A DNA stretch of 64,000 nt from Lunularia cruciata (Eukaryota; Streptophyta; Marchantiopsida; Lunulariales; Lunulariaceae), in contig OX419757.1 in assembly GCA_948567375.1 (NCBI GenBank), positions 76,508,001 to 76,572,000 on the forward strand. The letters run 5' to 3'. Position numbers and translations under genes: made by a program. Below, piece after piece: positions 1 to 11,878 of this stretch. The notes under the pieces are model-generated. The model did not search any database. It was given only the letters and a program-made list of their open reading frames with translations, and was not told the origin of the DNA. Each line of letters begins with the position of its first letter. Within the stretch, counting starts at the first letter, position 1.

Positions 1-2707
1 ACTTGGAGGAGGTCAAGGGGTAGCCTTGATGCAACACTATTGGGTTGAGACATCTCATTTTGGTGGGCTATTTCCCATAGAATTGGGTAACATTTGGTTT
101 TGAGACTAAGGAGCACAACTGCCAATAGAAGATCTTTGGGATTAAAGAAAGATCACAAAGACAAGAATTGTCTCTTTATGTCATAGGGATCACATCTGTT
201 GGTAAGACAAATAGATATTTCATGGATCTAATAAGAGAAGTCCAGAGTGCATGACTCAATGGATAAATTCTTGAGAAATTGAAAGATGTGGTCAATGAGT
301 TTCAAAATGTCTTTTTAGATGATTTACCCTCAAGATTACCACCAAAAAGAAGAGTTGGTCATAAAATTAAGATACTTCTTGGGAAGACATTTTCTTGTAA
401 GGCCCCATGTTGACTATTACCTCATGATTTGGAGTAATGTAAGGCTCAAATCGGGGATATGCTGCAAAAAGGATTTATCCAATCTATTACCATATGGGGC
501 TCTTGTCTTATTTGCAAAGAAGAAGGATGGGAGAATGCGCGTGTGAATTGACCACTAGAGACTAAATTAACAAATTATGTAGAACAAATACCCATTACCT
601 TTCATGGATGACCTATTTGATCAACTCAATGGGGCAAAGCACTTCCCCAAACTTGATCTATGGAGTGGTTACAACCAAATCAAGATTGTGGAGGAATATA
701 CATAAAATTACTTGTCAAAATTTACCTATCAATTATGGTCACTTTGAGTACCTAGTGATGCCATTTGGCCTCACCAACACTCCAACCAACACTTTCATGA
801 GTTTGATGAATGATATATTTTGTCCATACTTGGATAAATCTATTATCATTTTCCTTGATGATGTCTTAGTCTATAGCAAGATGATGATAGAGCACAAGCA
901 ACATCAGCAAGAAGGCCTCTAGATTCTACAACAAAATTGATTATATGCCAAAATCTCAAAGTGTGAGTTTGGCAAGTCAAAAGTAGACTACTTGAGGAAT
1001 ACTTTAAGTGCAAAAGTATCCAAGTGTTAATAGATAAAATAGAAGTCATTCAACATGGGGTGCTTGAAAAGATCAAACTCAACTCAAGAGTTACTTAGGA
1101 TTGAAACTAAGATGATAAAACCCCATCTATCATCAATTTATCAATGACTTTCTTGGAGGTTGCACAACCTCTATTGGCATTACTTGGCAAGGAAATGAAG
1201 TGGATGTGGAGAACCACACAAGAATTGGCCTTTTAGGAATTGAAAGATACATTTTTACATGTACCAATCTTGAAATGGTATGACCCAAAATGTCCAATCA
1301 AGTTGGCTATAAATGCATCAAGCATTCCAATAGGAGGAGTACTACAACAAGAATGGAATGATAGATAACAATTTATTGCATATTTTTCTCAAAAGTTATT
1401 ATTGACAATGCAACTATTACACCACCAACTATTACACCACCAAACAAGAAGAGTTGGTCATTATCCTTACAACCAAGCATTGGAAGCACTACCTTGGCAA
1501 GAAGGCATTTATAGTGGAGATAGATAAGAAACCTCTAGTCTACCTCAAAACACAAAAAGAACTATCTTGTCAACAAATTGGTGGGCTAAGTGGAGACAAT
1601 GGTTCAACATGACAATCACATATGTAGAAGACAAGAAGCAACTAGTAGATGCATTCACCCAGATATCTATGGCAAAAAATATAGTGGTAGAGATCAAGAT
1701 GAACCTAAAATTTTGGCCAAAGGTTCTTGTTGCTACACAAATTGACCCAAAAATTGCAGGGGCTCAATCATCAAAGGGCATAATCAATATCAAAGGACTC
1801 ACCTTTCATAATGGCAAGTAATGGATCCCGGATGCCATAGACATAAGAACCACAATCCTAGTAAAATGTCATGATTCTATCATTAGAGGTTATATTGGAG
1901 TGCATAAAACCTTAGATGCAATCAAACACCATTATTATTGCCCCAAAATGAGCAATGATGTGACAAAGTATGTTTGAAGTTGCCTACTCTATCAACAAAA
2001 TAAAGCTTCTAATCAAGCTCCCATTGGACTCATTCAAACTTTCCCTACTTCTACACAACATTGGGAGCAAGTAATCATGGATATGGTTTGTGAATTGCCC
2101 AAGACCACCTCAAGGTTTGAATCCATCATAGTCTTTGTAGACTAACTGAGCAAAATGATTCATGTGTATCCTACTACCAAGGACTTGATTGCTCCACAAG
2201 TAGCTTAATTGTACTTAGATGCAGTCTTTTCTCACCATGACTTGTCTTGAGTGCTCATCATTAATGGCACTCAATTCACTAGTTTCTTTTGGCAAACACT
2301 CTTTGGCATCTTCAAAACCAAATTGGCCATGTTCATGACTTACCATCCACAAACCAATGGAAAAATAGACTGGGCTAATTGCACTATTGAGGACATGCTT
2401 TAGGGCTTCACCTTAGATGACCAATAGAGGTGAGACACCTAACTTCCACTAGTGGAATTTGCCTACAACAATTCAATGAATGTCTCCACAAAAGTCAACC
2501 ATTCTTCTTCATGTATGGTGAGCATCTTTTCACACCTTTGAAGATGAAGATCTGCCCAATGCCTACCAAAGTTGACGTTGTCAAAATTTTTGTTTCTAAA
2601 ATACACCATGGTGTAGAGAACGCCAAGCATAGGTTGTAGATAATCCAAAATTGCCAAATAGTGGGATCAAGTTTGGTTGTCCACAACCAACTTCACATTA
2701 GTTTGTT
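1..2707 (+). pseudogene. Chromovirus E, decayed pol, 5' segment
   Basis: Remnant of a Ty3/gypsy pol gene that runs off the left edge of the window. It holds in order the protease-RT spacer, reverse transcriptase (608-922 has the MPFGL box and a FLDD catalytic box), RNase H, and integrase with HPQTNG-like text near 2,345. There are many in-frame stops and frameshifts. The frame breaks at 2,707 where element C begins and resumes at 26,028 with the integrase C-terminus and a chromodomain, so these are two halves of one insertion. No intact protein is possible. Assignment to Ty3/gypsy is secure; the lineage (chromovirus) rests on the chromodomain in the distal half. Confidence 0.85.
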
Positions 2708-3104
2708 TGTAAAAGACCAAAACCGAGGAGAGAAATAGGAGAATGGAAACTCACATTGGGACACTTGAATGAGGGAAAACTCCAAATTCCTTGCATGAGT
2801 TTTGGCTATGGTATTTATAGGTAGCATACAAGACCCTTGAAGCTTCTCAAGAAGCTTCTTTGAGCTGCTTTCTTGGAGTGCAAGCCAAGTTAACTAGGAA
2901 GCTTCTCAAGAAGCTTCCTTCTAGAAGCCACCTACTTGGCGTGCAAGCTAAGCTATTTAGAAGCTTCTAGAAGCTACCTGCTTAGGGCGCAAGTTAACTA
3001 GTTTGGAAGCTTCCTAGATACTTCTAGAATATTCTAGGCTATTTGGTCTTATTCTCTACTTCGTAAGCCCAACTAACTATGTTGCTAAACTCCATATTGT
3101 TACA
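2708..3104 (-). repeat. 3' LTR of element C (HSE-rich)
   Basis: Copy of the 25,605-26,027 LTR, with the same TGTAAAAGACC start and TTGTTACA end but about 26 bases shorter. The flanks TTGTT (2,703-2,707) and TTGTC (26,028-26,032) look like a 5-bp target-site duplication with one change. The purine tract complementary to 3,105-3,116 adjoins it on the minus strand, which makes this the 3' LTR. It contains repeated GAAGCTTC and TTCTAGAA blocks (heat-shock elements) and a minus-strand TATAAATA at 2,812-2,819. Confidence 0.92.
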
Positions 3105-4642
3105 TCTTCCCCCGCCGCTAGTTGGTGACGTCCTCATCTCCAGTGAAGCTTCAAATTCCTTGATGGACGTCTGTGCATTCTGGAGGTGAGAAAGAGGTTC
3201 CCATGTGGCATCATGAAGGGGATACTCTTTCCAAAGGACCTTGTACTCCGTATGTTGGTGACGGCCTCGTTGAATTTAGCGATGCGCAAGGATACAATCA
3301 ACTTTGTACTCCTCATGATCATTGATAGGGACAAGAAGAAGGGGAGGTTGGACTCAAGAGGAAAAGGAAGAGGGGTTAGGAACAAAGGGTTTCAACTTGG
3401 AAACATGAAAGATAGGATGGATACGCATGTGACAAGGCAAGGCAAGTCGATAAGCAACAAGAGAGACAATGTGGGTGATATCAAAGGGTCCTATCCAATT
3501 AGGGGCAAGTGTAAAAACTTGGGTATCAAGTGGGAGAGGGAGGTTACTAGAGGATAGCATGACTTGATCACCAACTTCAAAGGTGAGATCACGACGATGG
3601 TGGTCCGCATATTGTTTTTGGAAATTATGAGCAACAAGGAGGTAAGACTTGGCTTGTTGGAGAGATTGGGATATAGTGGTCAAGAATGTGGAAGTATGAG
3701 GAAGCTGAGAGGGAGGAAGAGCAAGAAGAGAATCTGGAACAAGCGGATCTTGGCCAAAATTGAGAAAGAAGGGAGAAAATCTGGTGCTTGCCTGTTTGGA
3801 ATTGTTGTAGGCAAATTTTGTAGCTGCAAGACATTCATCCCAGTTGGTATGGTGGACATTGACAAAGGCCCGTAACATATCCTCCAATGTACGATTTGCA
3901 CGTTCGGTTTGTCCATCAGTTTGAGGATGATAGGCAGTGGACAAAGCAAGCTTGGTGCCGAGTATCTGGAAGAGTGCTTGCCAAAACTTCCCAGTAAATT
4001 GAGGATCATGGTTGGAGATGAGTACACATGGCATCCCATGATGCTTGAAGACATTGTCGAAGTAGATTTGCGCTAAGGTTGGAGCATCCATGATATCACA
4101 GGTTGGTGCCAAGTGGATTTGCTTACTAAGCTTATCTACAAACACCATGATTGCGGTGTGTCCTTATTTTGTCTTTGGCAAGGATGTAATGAGATCCAAG
4201 CTCACATGCTCCCAATGAGTGGATGGAATGGCGAGTGGTTGAAGGAGTCCACTTGGCTTCTCGTTGCTGGCCTTCTTACATTGGCAACTCTCACATGATC
4301 AAACAAAGTTTCAAACATCTTGTGTCATGTTGGGCCACCACTATTGGCATTGGAAGGTGCTCAAGGTCTTGTCCATTCCCATGTGACCAGCTATTGGTAA
4401 ATCATGGGCTTCTTGAAGGTGCACTAGTCGAGGATCACCTTTGGCTGGAACATAGATCTAATTTGCATGGAATAAAAGGCCTTCCTTGAAGGAGAAGGTG
4501 TTGTACTCCTTGTTGCATGCTATTAGACGACCGTGTACCATTTGGAAGAAGGGATCTTGTTGTAGAGCTGATTGAAACTCATTATGGACCTTAGGATCAA
4601 TGGACACCATTGTAATTGCCGCCGTGATGAGAAGAAGAGCCT
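3105..4642 (-). pseudogene. Element C integrase with C-terminal chromodomain
   Basis: Integrase end of the element C polyprotein. The core region 4,148-3,354 shows HHGMP, the second catalytic Asp in the form SNHDPQF, and AYHPQTDGQTERAN with the catalytic Glu. A GPF/Y-like module (NWIGPFDITHIV) and an HPIFHVSKLKPF stretch follow. After one in-frame stop near 3,353 a chromodomain-like segment (EYKVDCILAHR, then YPLHDATWEP) runs to about 3,135. Chromodomains at this place target integration to methyl-histone chromatin in other chromoviruses. The stops show that this copy is inactive. Confidence 0.85.
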
Positions 4643-6169
4643 TCAAATCAGGTCGTGTGATAGAGCATCAGGGATGACATAGAACCGACCTGGTTTGTAC
4701 TCAAGTTTGATGTCAAAAAATTGGAGTTTCTCTTCCCATCGATGATGTCGACTCTTCATGTGCTCCAAGTGTAAGGTCTGCAACAATGGCTTGTGATCAG
4801 TTTGCATGACCACTTGTTTCCCCAAGAGATAATGTCTCCATACCTTGGTGGCATATACCATTGCAAGTTGTTCTCGATCTTGAGCAGAGTAATTTATTTC
4901 AATTGTATTTAGTCGGCGAGACACAAAGGCAATAGGATGTAGTCCATCTGAAAATTCTTGTTGCAACAAACTCTAATTGCAAAGTTAGAAGTATCAAAAT
5001 AAACCACACAAGGTAGTTGAGGATCATATGGTTGAAGAATGGGTCTTGAAGACACCATATGCTTTACCTTTTGGAATGCTCCTTCATGCTTGGTGGTCCA
5101 TTGGAAGCTCGAGTTCTTTCCCAAGAGGTCAGTCAATGGTGCAGCCACGTGAGCATAATGGTGGATGAACCATTGGTAAAAATTGACCAATCCATTGAAT
5201 GCTTGTAGTTTTGTAGCATCCTTTTGGGTAGGCCAATCAATAATGGCCTTGATCTTCTCTTCTTCCATCTTGATCTCCTCTGATGAGATCTTATGACCCA
5301 AGAAGGTAACCTCCTTCTGCCAAAAAGCACACTTTGACTTCTTGCAGTAAAATGTCCACTATCGTTGTTGTCTTAGGACTTCTCGCACCTGATTCACATG
5401 TTTTGCCTCTGTCTTGCTATAGATAAAGATATCATCTAAGAATACCACCACGGACCAATCCAATAGTCCCTCAAACACCCAATGCATCTGATCCATGAAG
5501 ACTGTTGGCATTAGTGAGTCCAAAAGGTAGAACTCTCCACTCAAAATGTCCATACCTTGTGCAAAAGGCAATCTTTTGCACATCTTCTCCTTCAATAGGA
5601 ATTTGCAAATAGCCACTATGAAGATCCAGCTTGGAAAAGTAGCGTGCTCCACTTAATTGATCAAGCACGTCATCAATCCAAGGCAAGGGATATGCATTCT
5701 TCACGGTTTGCTTATTGAGCCCATGGTAATCAATACAGAAACAAAGTCCTCCATCCTTCTTTGGAACAAATAGTACCGGTGCTCCCCAAGGAGAGGTACT
5801 ATGTCGTATGAAATCCTTCTCCAACAACTCTGTAAGTATTGTTTGCAACTCTTCCAACTCCTTTGGTGAGAGCCGATAGATTGGTCTACTCAGTGGAGTA
5901 CTCCTTGGCAATAACTCAATCTTGAGCGGCATACCTTGATCGGAGGGTAATCCTTTTGGCAAATCATCCGGAAACACATCTGCAAACTCCTGAACTATCT
6001 GATCAACCATTGCTTGATGAGGCTCTTGGCCCTCCTTAGAGTGTTCTTGTGCAATCGGCTTGATCCACATTGTGAATATAGACTTATCTTCCTCCAAAGC
6101 TTGCTCTATGGCTACTTCATTAACAAACTTCCCTTCTAGGGACTCATCTCTCTTCCAAGCTTGCTCCAT
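4643..6169 (-). pseudogene. Element C reverse transcriptase and RNase H
   Basis: Reverse transcriptase of element C. It reads from 6,169 through [26 protein letters not shown] and LPFGLTNA. It is then frameshifted near 5,500, and the catalytic box FLDD follows (about 5,430). RT thumb and RNase H follow from 5,301 (GLVNFYQWF) and 4,969-4,643 (YSAQDREQLA, TDHKPL, KPGRFYVIPDALSH). The RNase H first Asp is in the altered context YFDTSN. Frameshifts and stops make it non-functional. It lies between the C protease and integrase, as in all Ty3/gypsy elements. Confidence 0.88.
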
Positions 6170-6307
6170 GGTTGCCTTCCTAGCAAACTTCCAATCTTGG
6201 GACTCATCTCTCTTCCAGATTCACTTTATGGCTACCTTCTCGACAAACTTCTCATCTTGGGACTGATTAATCTTAGGTGTCTTACTCAGAGGTGCCAAAC
6301 AACCTAA

Positions 6308-6700
6308 TCAAAAATTCCTACCTTGGTGTTGTACTTGAATTTGTTGTTGGGTCCAATCAAATTGGACCTTATGATGTTCAAGCCAAAGTAGATCCAGAAT
6401 GATATCATAGTGTAGAGGTGCCACTACAAACCTCATACACTCCAAATACTCCTTCCCAATCTTGAAGGTAACAGGATGCAAGGTGCGGAATGTAGAACCC
6501 TTTCTACCATCCATTATTATCAAACTACTTCCAAACAATGGCTTGATAGGAATACCCAATTCCTTTGCTACTTGCATAGACATGCAATTCTTTGAACTTC
6601 TAGAATCAACCAAAATCCTACAACCTTGATTAGATATCATACCTTGCAAGTGAAGCAAACTTGCATAGGTCGAGCCTTCAATCCCATTGGAACTAATCAA
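6308..6700 (-). pseudogene. Element C aspartic protease
   Basis: The retroviral-type aspartic protease reads ILVDSRSSKNCMS, where the active site D-S-G is changed to D-S-R, so this copy should be dead. It continues with a typical flap and GIPIKP text and a C-terminal IILDLLWLEHHKVQFDW stretch. It lies directly after the Gag zinc knuckle and ahead of the RT frame. Confidence 0.8.
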
Positions 6701-6889
6701 GCTCCCAGTAGGCAGCTTGAAATCTCCTACTGGGATTCTTTGTTTCCCTGATCATTCTATTCCACAAACTCCATCTGGGCAACTTGTTGAGGTTGCCGAT
6801 TCCTAAGTGGACATTTAGCAATGCGATGTCCAACTTGGCGACAATAAAAGCAATCTCTATTTTGTTGTAATCTTTCTCTATCTGCTGTG
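6701..6889 (-). pseudogene. Element C Gag zinc-knuckle segment, cut by element A
   Basis: Minus-strand translation gives CFYCRQVGHRIAKC, a C-x2-C-x4-H-x4-C nucleocapsid knuckle, which ends at 6,889 where element A starts. The upstream half of the same Gag is found at 24,587-24,989. CTGTG at 6,885-6,889 is repeated at 24,587-24,591. Joining across one copy restores an open Gag frame, so this is the insertion site of A. Confidence 0.85.
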
Positions 6890-7541
6890 TTGTGCGTATA
6901 TACATTGCTACACAACATACATCGCTGTCAACATCATACACTATAGAAGCACAACTCACACATAAGTCATACATAGACTCTAAAGTGCCACAATAATCAG
7001 ATTGCTTAACACTCTCAACTCAACTCAACTCAACTCAGTACTTGATCTGTCACTCTATAAACTGCCAACAACTGGGCACTGATTACAGTCAAGCCACACC
7101 CACTCAAGCATAGAGAATCCAGGTGACGCTCGCCGGCCTCTGTCCACCATAGCCAGGAACTCGAAGGCTCAACATCACAGAAGTGAGCTCTCTGGAGCTC
7201 ACTTCGAAACTATACCCCCTGGACTCGAGCTAGCCCTAAAACCCTAACGGTCCCGCTGACGGCACACTCGACGGTGCAAAGTGACGGTGGGCCCCACCGT
7301 GAAGTCAGTACCCCAAACACCAAATCAGACTATTGGAAAGTAGTCCTTGAGAAACTGCTAGAATAACTCTAACTACTATCACTGGAACTCCAGTGTCCAA
7401 GCAACTAGATGCGGAACTACAAATGGCGTGACAGTTGTCGTGCGTATATACATCGCTACACAACATACATCGCTGTCAACATCATACACTATAGAAGCAC
7501 AACTCACACATAAGTCATACATAGACTCTAAAGTGCCACAA
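6890..7541 (-). repeat. 3' terminal repeat complex of element A
   Basis: A 104-bp module (7,435-7,541), a module of about 440 bp (6,993-7,434) and a second copy of the 104-bp module (6,890-6,992) follow the polypurine tract. The 440-bp module matches the other end of the element (24,155-24,586), but the 104-bp module is absent there. The outer end reads ACGCACAA on the minus strand. Element B shows the same 104-440-104 order at its 3' end, so it is a family trait rather than a local accident. The exact LTR limits remain unresolved. Confidence 0.75.
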
Positions 7542-7552
7542 TCGCCCCTCTA
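7542..7552 (-). other. Polypurine tract of element A
   Basis: The minus strand reads TAGAGGGGCGA directly before the TTGTGGCAC start of the terminal repeat complex. This is the expected plus-strand primer. The equivalent place in element B reads TAGGGAGAGA. Confidence 0.7.
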
Positions 7553-7709
7553 GCTGGCAGTTAGGTCCCTCTAACTCCAGATAGCCATCTACTCTAAGAA
7601 TATGGTATACCCTCTAATGGGCAAAGATCAGGAGGCCAGGTGCTATGGAGCCCCATCGTTAGTCGCCTCTCTGCAATCTATACCATATAAAGAATGAACT
7701 AGCTATAGG

Positions 7710-8774
7710 TCAAGTACATCTAGGACATAACCACTGTCCCCGAGGAACCACCGTGAAGGGAGGAGTCATACATGCCATATGCCATCCTCTCGAACAGCTA
7801 TCACACACTAACATAGTAGCAGCTCCACCAGAAGAGCCACATAACATACACCTCAAGCCTGCACGTACAAGTGCCAAGCTTGGGTCCATAGTACCATCAA
7901 TGTTTGGGAGGTGGCATGGCGCACAATTGTGCACATGATCCTTCCAAACAACACCATCACGTCCTTCTAACACAAGGACTCCAGATGGCAAAACCTCACG
8001 CACTCTCAAGATAGTGCGGCCTATAGAAACATCAAGTGCCGTTGGTGCTATCTTTTGTAGATATACATAGTCGCCTGGATGAAATTGACGGATCGAGGGT
8101 CTATAACCTCCTCCTCGAATGGTAGCATAGGGTAAAGTATCTCTATGTTGAGCAATCGCCAAGTTCTCAAAGGCCATCGGCATCACTCTCCGAAAGATTT
8201 TTGCCCGCTGAGAACATGTGCTCATCCATACATCGGGGTCATCCAAGTCCAAAACTACAGTAGCATCTCGATGAATGGCTGCAGGTAAATCTAGATCTCG
8301 TCCATAGAGTAGAAAGTATGGAGAGAAGGATGCTAAGGAGGCTTGCCGGCTGAACCGATAGCCCATGGCCAACCAAGGTAACTGGAGATCCCAATCTCCC
8401 AAGTGGCTTCTCTGCAAACCATACTTTTGCAATCCTCTCTTCACCGTCTGAACCACTCTCTTTGCTAAGCCATCTGACTCAGGGTGATCTCGGGATGTAG
8501 TATGATGATCAATCAAAGCCTTGTCACACAAGACCTGAAACTCTCCCAAGAACTCTGTACCCTGATCAATCAAAACCTCAGCTGGTGCACCAAAATGACT
8601 AAGAACTTGATCCAGGAACGAGTAAGTTGTCCCTTCACTAGACTTGTCAGGAAGTGCCACCAACTCAATCCACTTGGAGAAGTGCTCCACCATCACCAAA
8701 ACATACCGATGATGTCTCACAGTCAGCGGTAAAGGTCCGGCAAAGTCCAAACTCCAATGGTAACCCAATCCCAT
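7710..8774 (-). pseudogene. Element A integrase core with C-terminal PHD finger
   Basis: Integrase catalytic core and C-terminus. DDE residues: Asp in WSLDFAGPL, Asp in LIDQGTEF, and the Glu position in SDGLAKRVVQ, which is Lys (codon at 8,460-8,462), so strand transfer should be lost. The open frame continues through a GDYVYLQK / RTILRVREVLPSG module and ends with a zinc finger. It is Cys4-His-Cys3: CMLC, then CDSC, then H and C in GWHMACMTPPF, then QWLCPRC as the last residues. This is the PHD pattern, with the W two residues before the last Cys pair. Other Ty3 elements usually carry a chromodomain here. The zinc-binding N-terminus lies upstream, at 8,793-9,000. Confidence 0.92.
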
Positions 8775-9000
8775 GATAGGTAATGGGTGTAACTATGGCG
8801 TAGGAGCATTGAATGATGCTCTAACTTGGTCACAAACCACACATCTGGCAACAAACTGTTGTACCTCGGTCTGCATACCGCGCCACCAATAATGACTCTG
8901 GAGTAAGCTATATGTACGCTTTACTCCAAAATGTCCTAGCTCCTCATGAGCATGACGGACTAACTATGGTCTCTGTGATGGAAGTGGTACTACTTGCACT
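8775..9000 (-). pseudogene. Element A integrase zinc-binding N-terminus, interrupted
   Basis: In the frame of the integrase core the minus strand gives HAHEELGHFGVKRTYSLLQ and later CVVCDQ, an H-H-C-C integrase zinc finger. Two TAG stops (8,964 and 8,793) interrupt it. At the first, element B has CAG. The RNase H frame ends at 9,001 in another frame, so a frameshift lies near 9,000-9,030. Confidence 0.8.
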
Positions 9001-10362
9001 CTACCATCCTCCCATACACAAAAGGTGTCTACCCTCCAATCTGAACCGTCTGGCTTGCTGAAGAACACGGTCTCTCTCCTTGGCCCCAACTGTGCCACCC
9101 ACAACACCAGTGCAAAGATAGTCCATCACTAAGACATCATCATGAATGTCTCGCTGAATTGTACCAATATCTTCACTCTCTGGATCTGTGACCTCAATAA
9201 CTCCTCCTGTATGCGCTGAGAGAGATACCACCAAAGTCTCTACAAATATACACAGAAAGGCCAATGCATGCCAACCTGGCACCATCTCCTCATCTGTCTC
9301 ACCATGCCAACGTGCTCCGGTCTGATCCTGCTGGCTGGGACATGGGTTTCTACTCAACCCATCTACATCACGGTTCACCACTCCAGGTCTGTGAACAACC
9401 GTGAAATCATACTCTTGTAAAATCAGAGCCCATTGTGCAAGCTTCCCTGAAAGCTTGTCGGACTCCATCAACCACTTCAGTGGCTGATGATCAGTGATGA
9501 GAGTGAAGGAGTTACCAAATAGGTAACATCGGAAATGTGCTACTGCCCAAACTGCTGCCAAGCACTCTCCCTCATATGAACTATACTTCGCCTCCGCTGA
9601 ATTGTTGGAGCGACTAGCATAGGCCACCACAAACTCCTTCTCCTCATCATCATGCTGGGTGAGCACCGCTCCAAGCCCCAACATACTCCAATCAGTGTGA
9701 ACCTGAAATGGTCATCCCCTGATCGGTCTCCTCAAAATAGGACCAGATGTCAACCTCTCCTTGAGCTCTACAAAAGCTCTCTCCTGCTCATCTCCCCAAC
9801 ACCACTCCTGTGTAAGCTTGGTCAGCTTCATCAAGGCCTTGGCAATGGCACTAAATCCTCTAACATAGCGGCGATAGAAGTTTGCCAACCCAAGGAATGC
9901 TCGCACTCTGCTCACATCCGTAGGCCGAGGAATACGTGCAATAGCCTCCACCTTGGTCTGCTGGACACCAAGTCCTCTGGGGTAGAAAGTGTGACCCAAA
10001 TACTCAACCTGCTCGTGGAAGAACCTACACTTCCCAAGATGTAATTTGAGTCCATGAGATTTCAACCTCTCAAACACCTCCAACAACTGTCTCTCATGCT
10101 CCTCCACAGTAGTGCTATAGACCAAAATGTCATCAATATAACACCGAGCAAAATCCAATCTAGCTAGGATCCTATCCATGACCCTCTGGAACTCAGCGGG
10201 AGCGTTCTTCAACCCAAATGGTAAGAACCTCCACTGATATAACACATCCTTGCCGTGAGGATCAATAGCCCCAAATGTTGTCTTGGACTTATCTTCCTCC
10301 CTAATTGGCAACTGATGATATCCCGCTCGAAGATCCAAAGTACTGAAGACCTTTGCATGCCC
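9001..10362 (-). pseudogene. Element A RT (distal part) and RNase H
   Basis: Distal half of the reverse transcriptase, directly downstream of the nested element D. It begins with HAKVFSTLDLRAGYHQL, has LPFGLKNAPAEFQ and the catalytic YIDD box (about 10,130), then the YLGHTF and FLGLANFYRRYV thumb. One TGA at 9,712 precedes RNase H (VHTDWSMLGLGAVL, YSSYEGECLAAVW, TDHQPLKWL, NRDVDGLSRNP). Apart from that stop the sequence is well kept. The proximal RT half is at 18,169-18,627. The intact join is visible in element B at about 29,205-29,225. Confidence 0.92.
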
Positions 10363-11041
10363 TGTAACACACATTTGTGCATGTGTGTGGTATTGTGATA
10401 TTTAGCTTGGTATTACAAGTACTTAAGAGATATTATTTATATAGAGATAAAGGATGGTTCTATATTAGTCATGGTTAGCTAAAGTTAGTCATAGCTAAGA
10501 TAGATGGGACCTTACTTTAGAGGAAGTAGAAAAGATGAGCACCACTATTTTGGATTTTAGTGTGTTGACTTGGTATTATTCCTAGGTGTTTGGCTTTGGG
10601 GAAAGAGTTGAGAACTCTTGGGCCCGCAAGCCTTTTTGTTTTGGATTCTTCTTTAGTCCAAGGATAGCCCATGTGAAGGAATCCTTGCTTTAGTGGTTGG
10701 GTCAAGATAAGGGGAATATGCCCATGTGAATGGATATTCCTTTCTACTTTTTGACTTTACTTGACTTTTAGTCTAGTAACTTGAGTTACTACGGTAATTA
10801 GTAACTTTGGTACGTAACTATTTCACAAGTATATAAACAAGGAGTGAGGAGGTACTCATCATCCTTTCATTTGCAACTATCTCTCTCTCATTGAGTTCTC
10901 TAGTGAGCAATGTCTTGAGTCTTGGAGTGTTAGCCTTGGAGGAGTATGATGGAGTTGGGGTTCCTTGCCTTCTTAGTCCATGGTGCGCTACCATAATAGC
11001 CATCAGAGGTTCATCCTGAGTGAGAGACAGGCCGGCTCACA
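10363..11041 (+). repeat. 5' LTR of element D
   Basis: 679 bp, starting TGTAACACAC and ending GGCTCACA. The same sequence recurs exactly 7,123 bases downstream. A TATATAAA box at 10,830-10,837 probably drives transcription, with RNA start expected some 25-35 bases later. Confidence 0.97.
10830..10837 (+). promoter_or_regulatory. TATA box in element D LTR
   Basis: TATATAAA lies about 200 bases before the end of the 5' LTR, the usual layout for U3/R. The duplicate in the 3' LTR is at 17,953-17,960. Confidence 0.6.
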
Positions 11042-11045
11042 TTTT

Positions 11046-11062
11046 TGGTTCCGTTGCCAGGA
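11046..11062 (+). other. Primer binding site of element D (tRNA-Asp-like)
   Basis: TGGTTCCGTTGCCAGGA begins four bases after the LTR. It resembles the TGGCGCCGTTGCCGGGGA site complementary to plant tRNA-Asp, with a few changes. Such sites are common in Athila/Tat-type plant elements. Confidence 0.6.
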
Positions 11063-11878
11063 CCTCTCTAGAAGGCAAGATAATGTTCCGCGTCCAATTC
11101 TACATTAGGCAGAAGGAGGCTATGAGAGCTCACTTGGAGAGAACATTAGGAGAGGAGAGGGCTGAACTTATGTTAGAGAACCAAGATCCATTTGTATACC
11201 CTGTAGTTCATTATGATGTCTTTGAGGTGATTTTTGTACATCTTGTACACATGAGAGGAATTGGAGAGATTGTGTGAGGTGGATTGCAGATTTTGGGGAT
11301 TAAGGTGATTTTGGGCAAAATCTCAAGTTTGAGATCTGGACTTGAGATTTCTACACATGATAGCTTGGGTTATCTTCCAGTTAGCACACTTGAAATTATT
11401 GAGAGAGCTTCTATGCGCACTGGGCTAGAATGTTTGAAAGTTGATAGGGTAAAGTGCTCCCGCAACTGCATGCTCTCTGGAAAATTGTACAGAGTCTGCC
11501 ATTTCTTCAATTTTTAGTGAATTGTCCTGAAAATTTCCAAGAAAATTCAGTGCATTGTATCCTACCTGGTGCCACAAAAATTAGAGAGAGATCATTTTTG
11601 CGCAGTGCGTTATGAGTTTTTGAAGTGAGGGGGGTGGTTTTCAGACCAAATCTGAAATATGGGTGCTGAATAGAAAGGTGTCTAGGCCAAATGGCTCGAT
11701 GAAAAGATCTAAAATTTTGCAGGGAGGGACGCCCTAGAGTTGTGATCAAGTGTGGAAAATTTCAGAGGACTGTGACATATTCGTTGGGAGATTTGAGTGA
11801 CATTGTGAGGAAGGGTCAATTCTGCAGAGTGGAGATCTCATGCATGAGAAGTTTGAGATCAACAAAAAGCATGTTTGA

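Noticed and set aside
3186-3875. Plus-strand frames across 3,186-3,875
   Set aside because: They are antisense shadows of the element C integrase.
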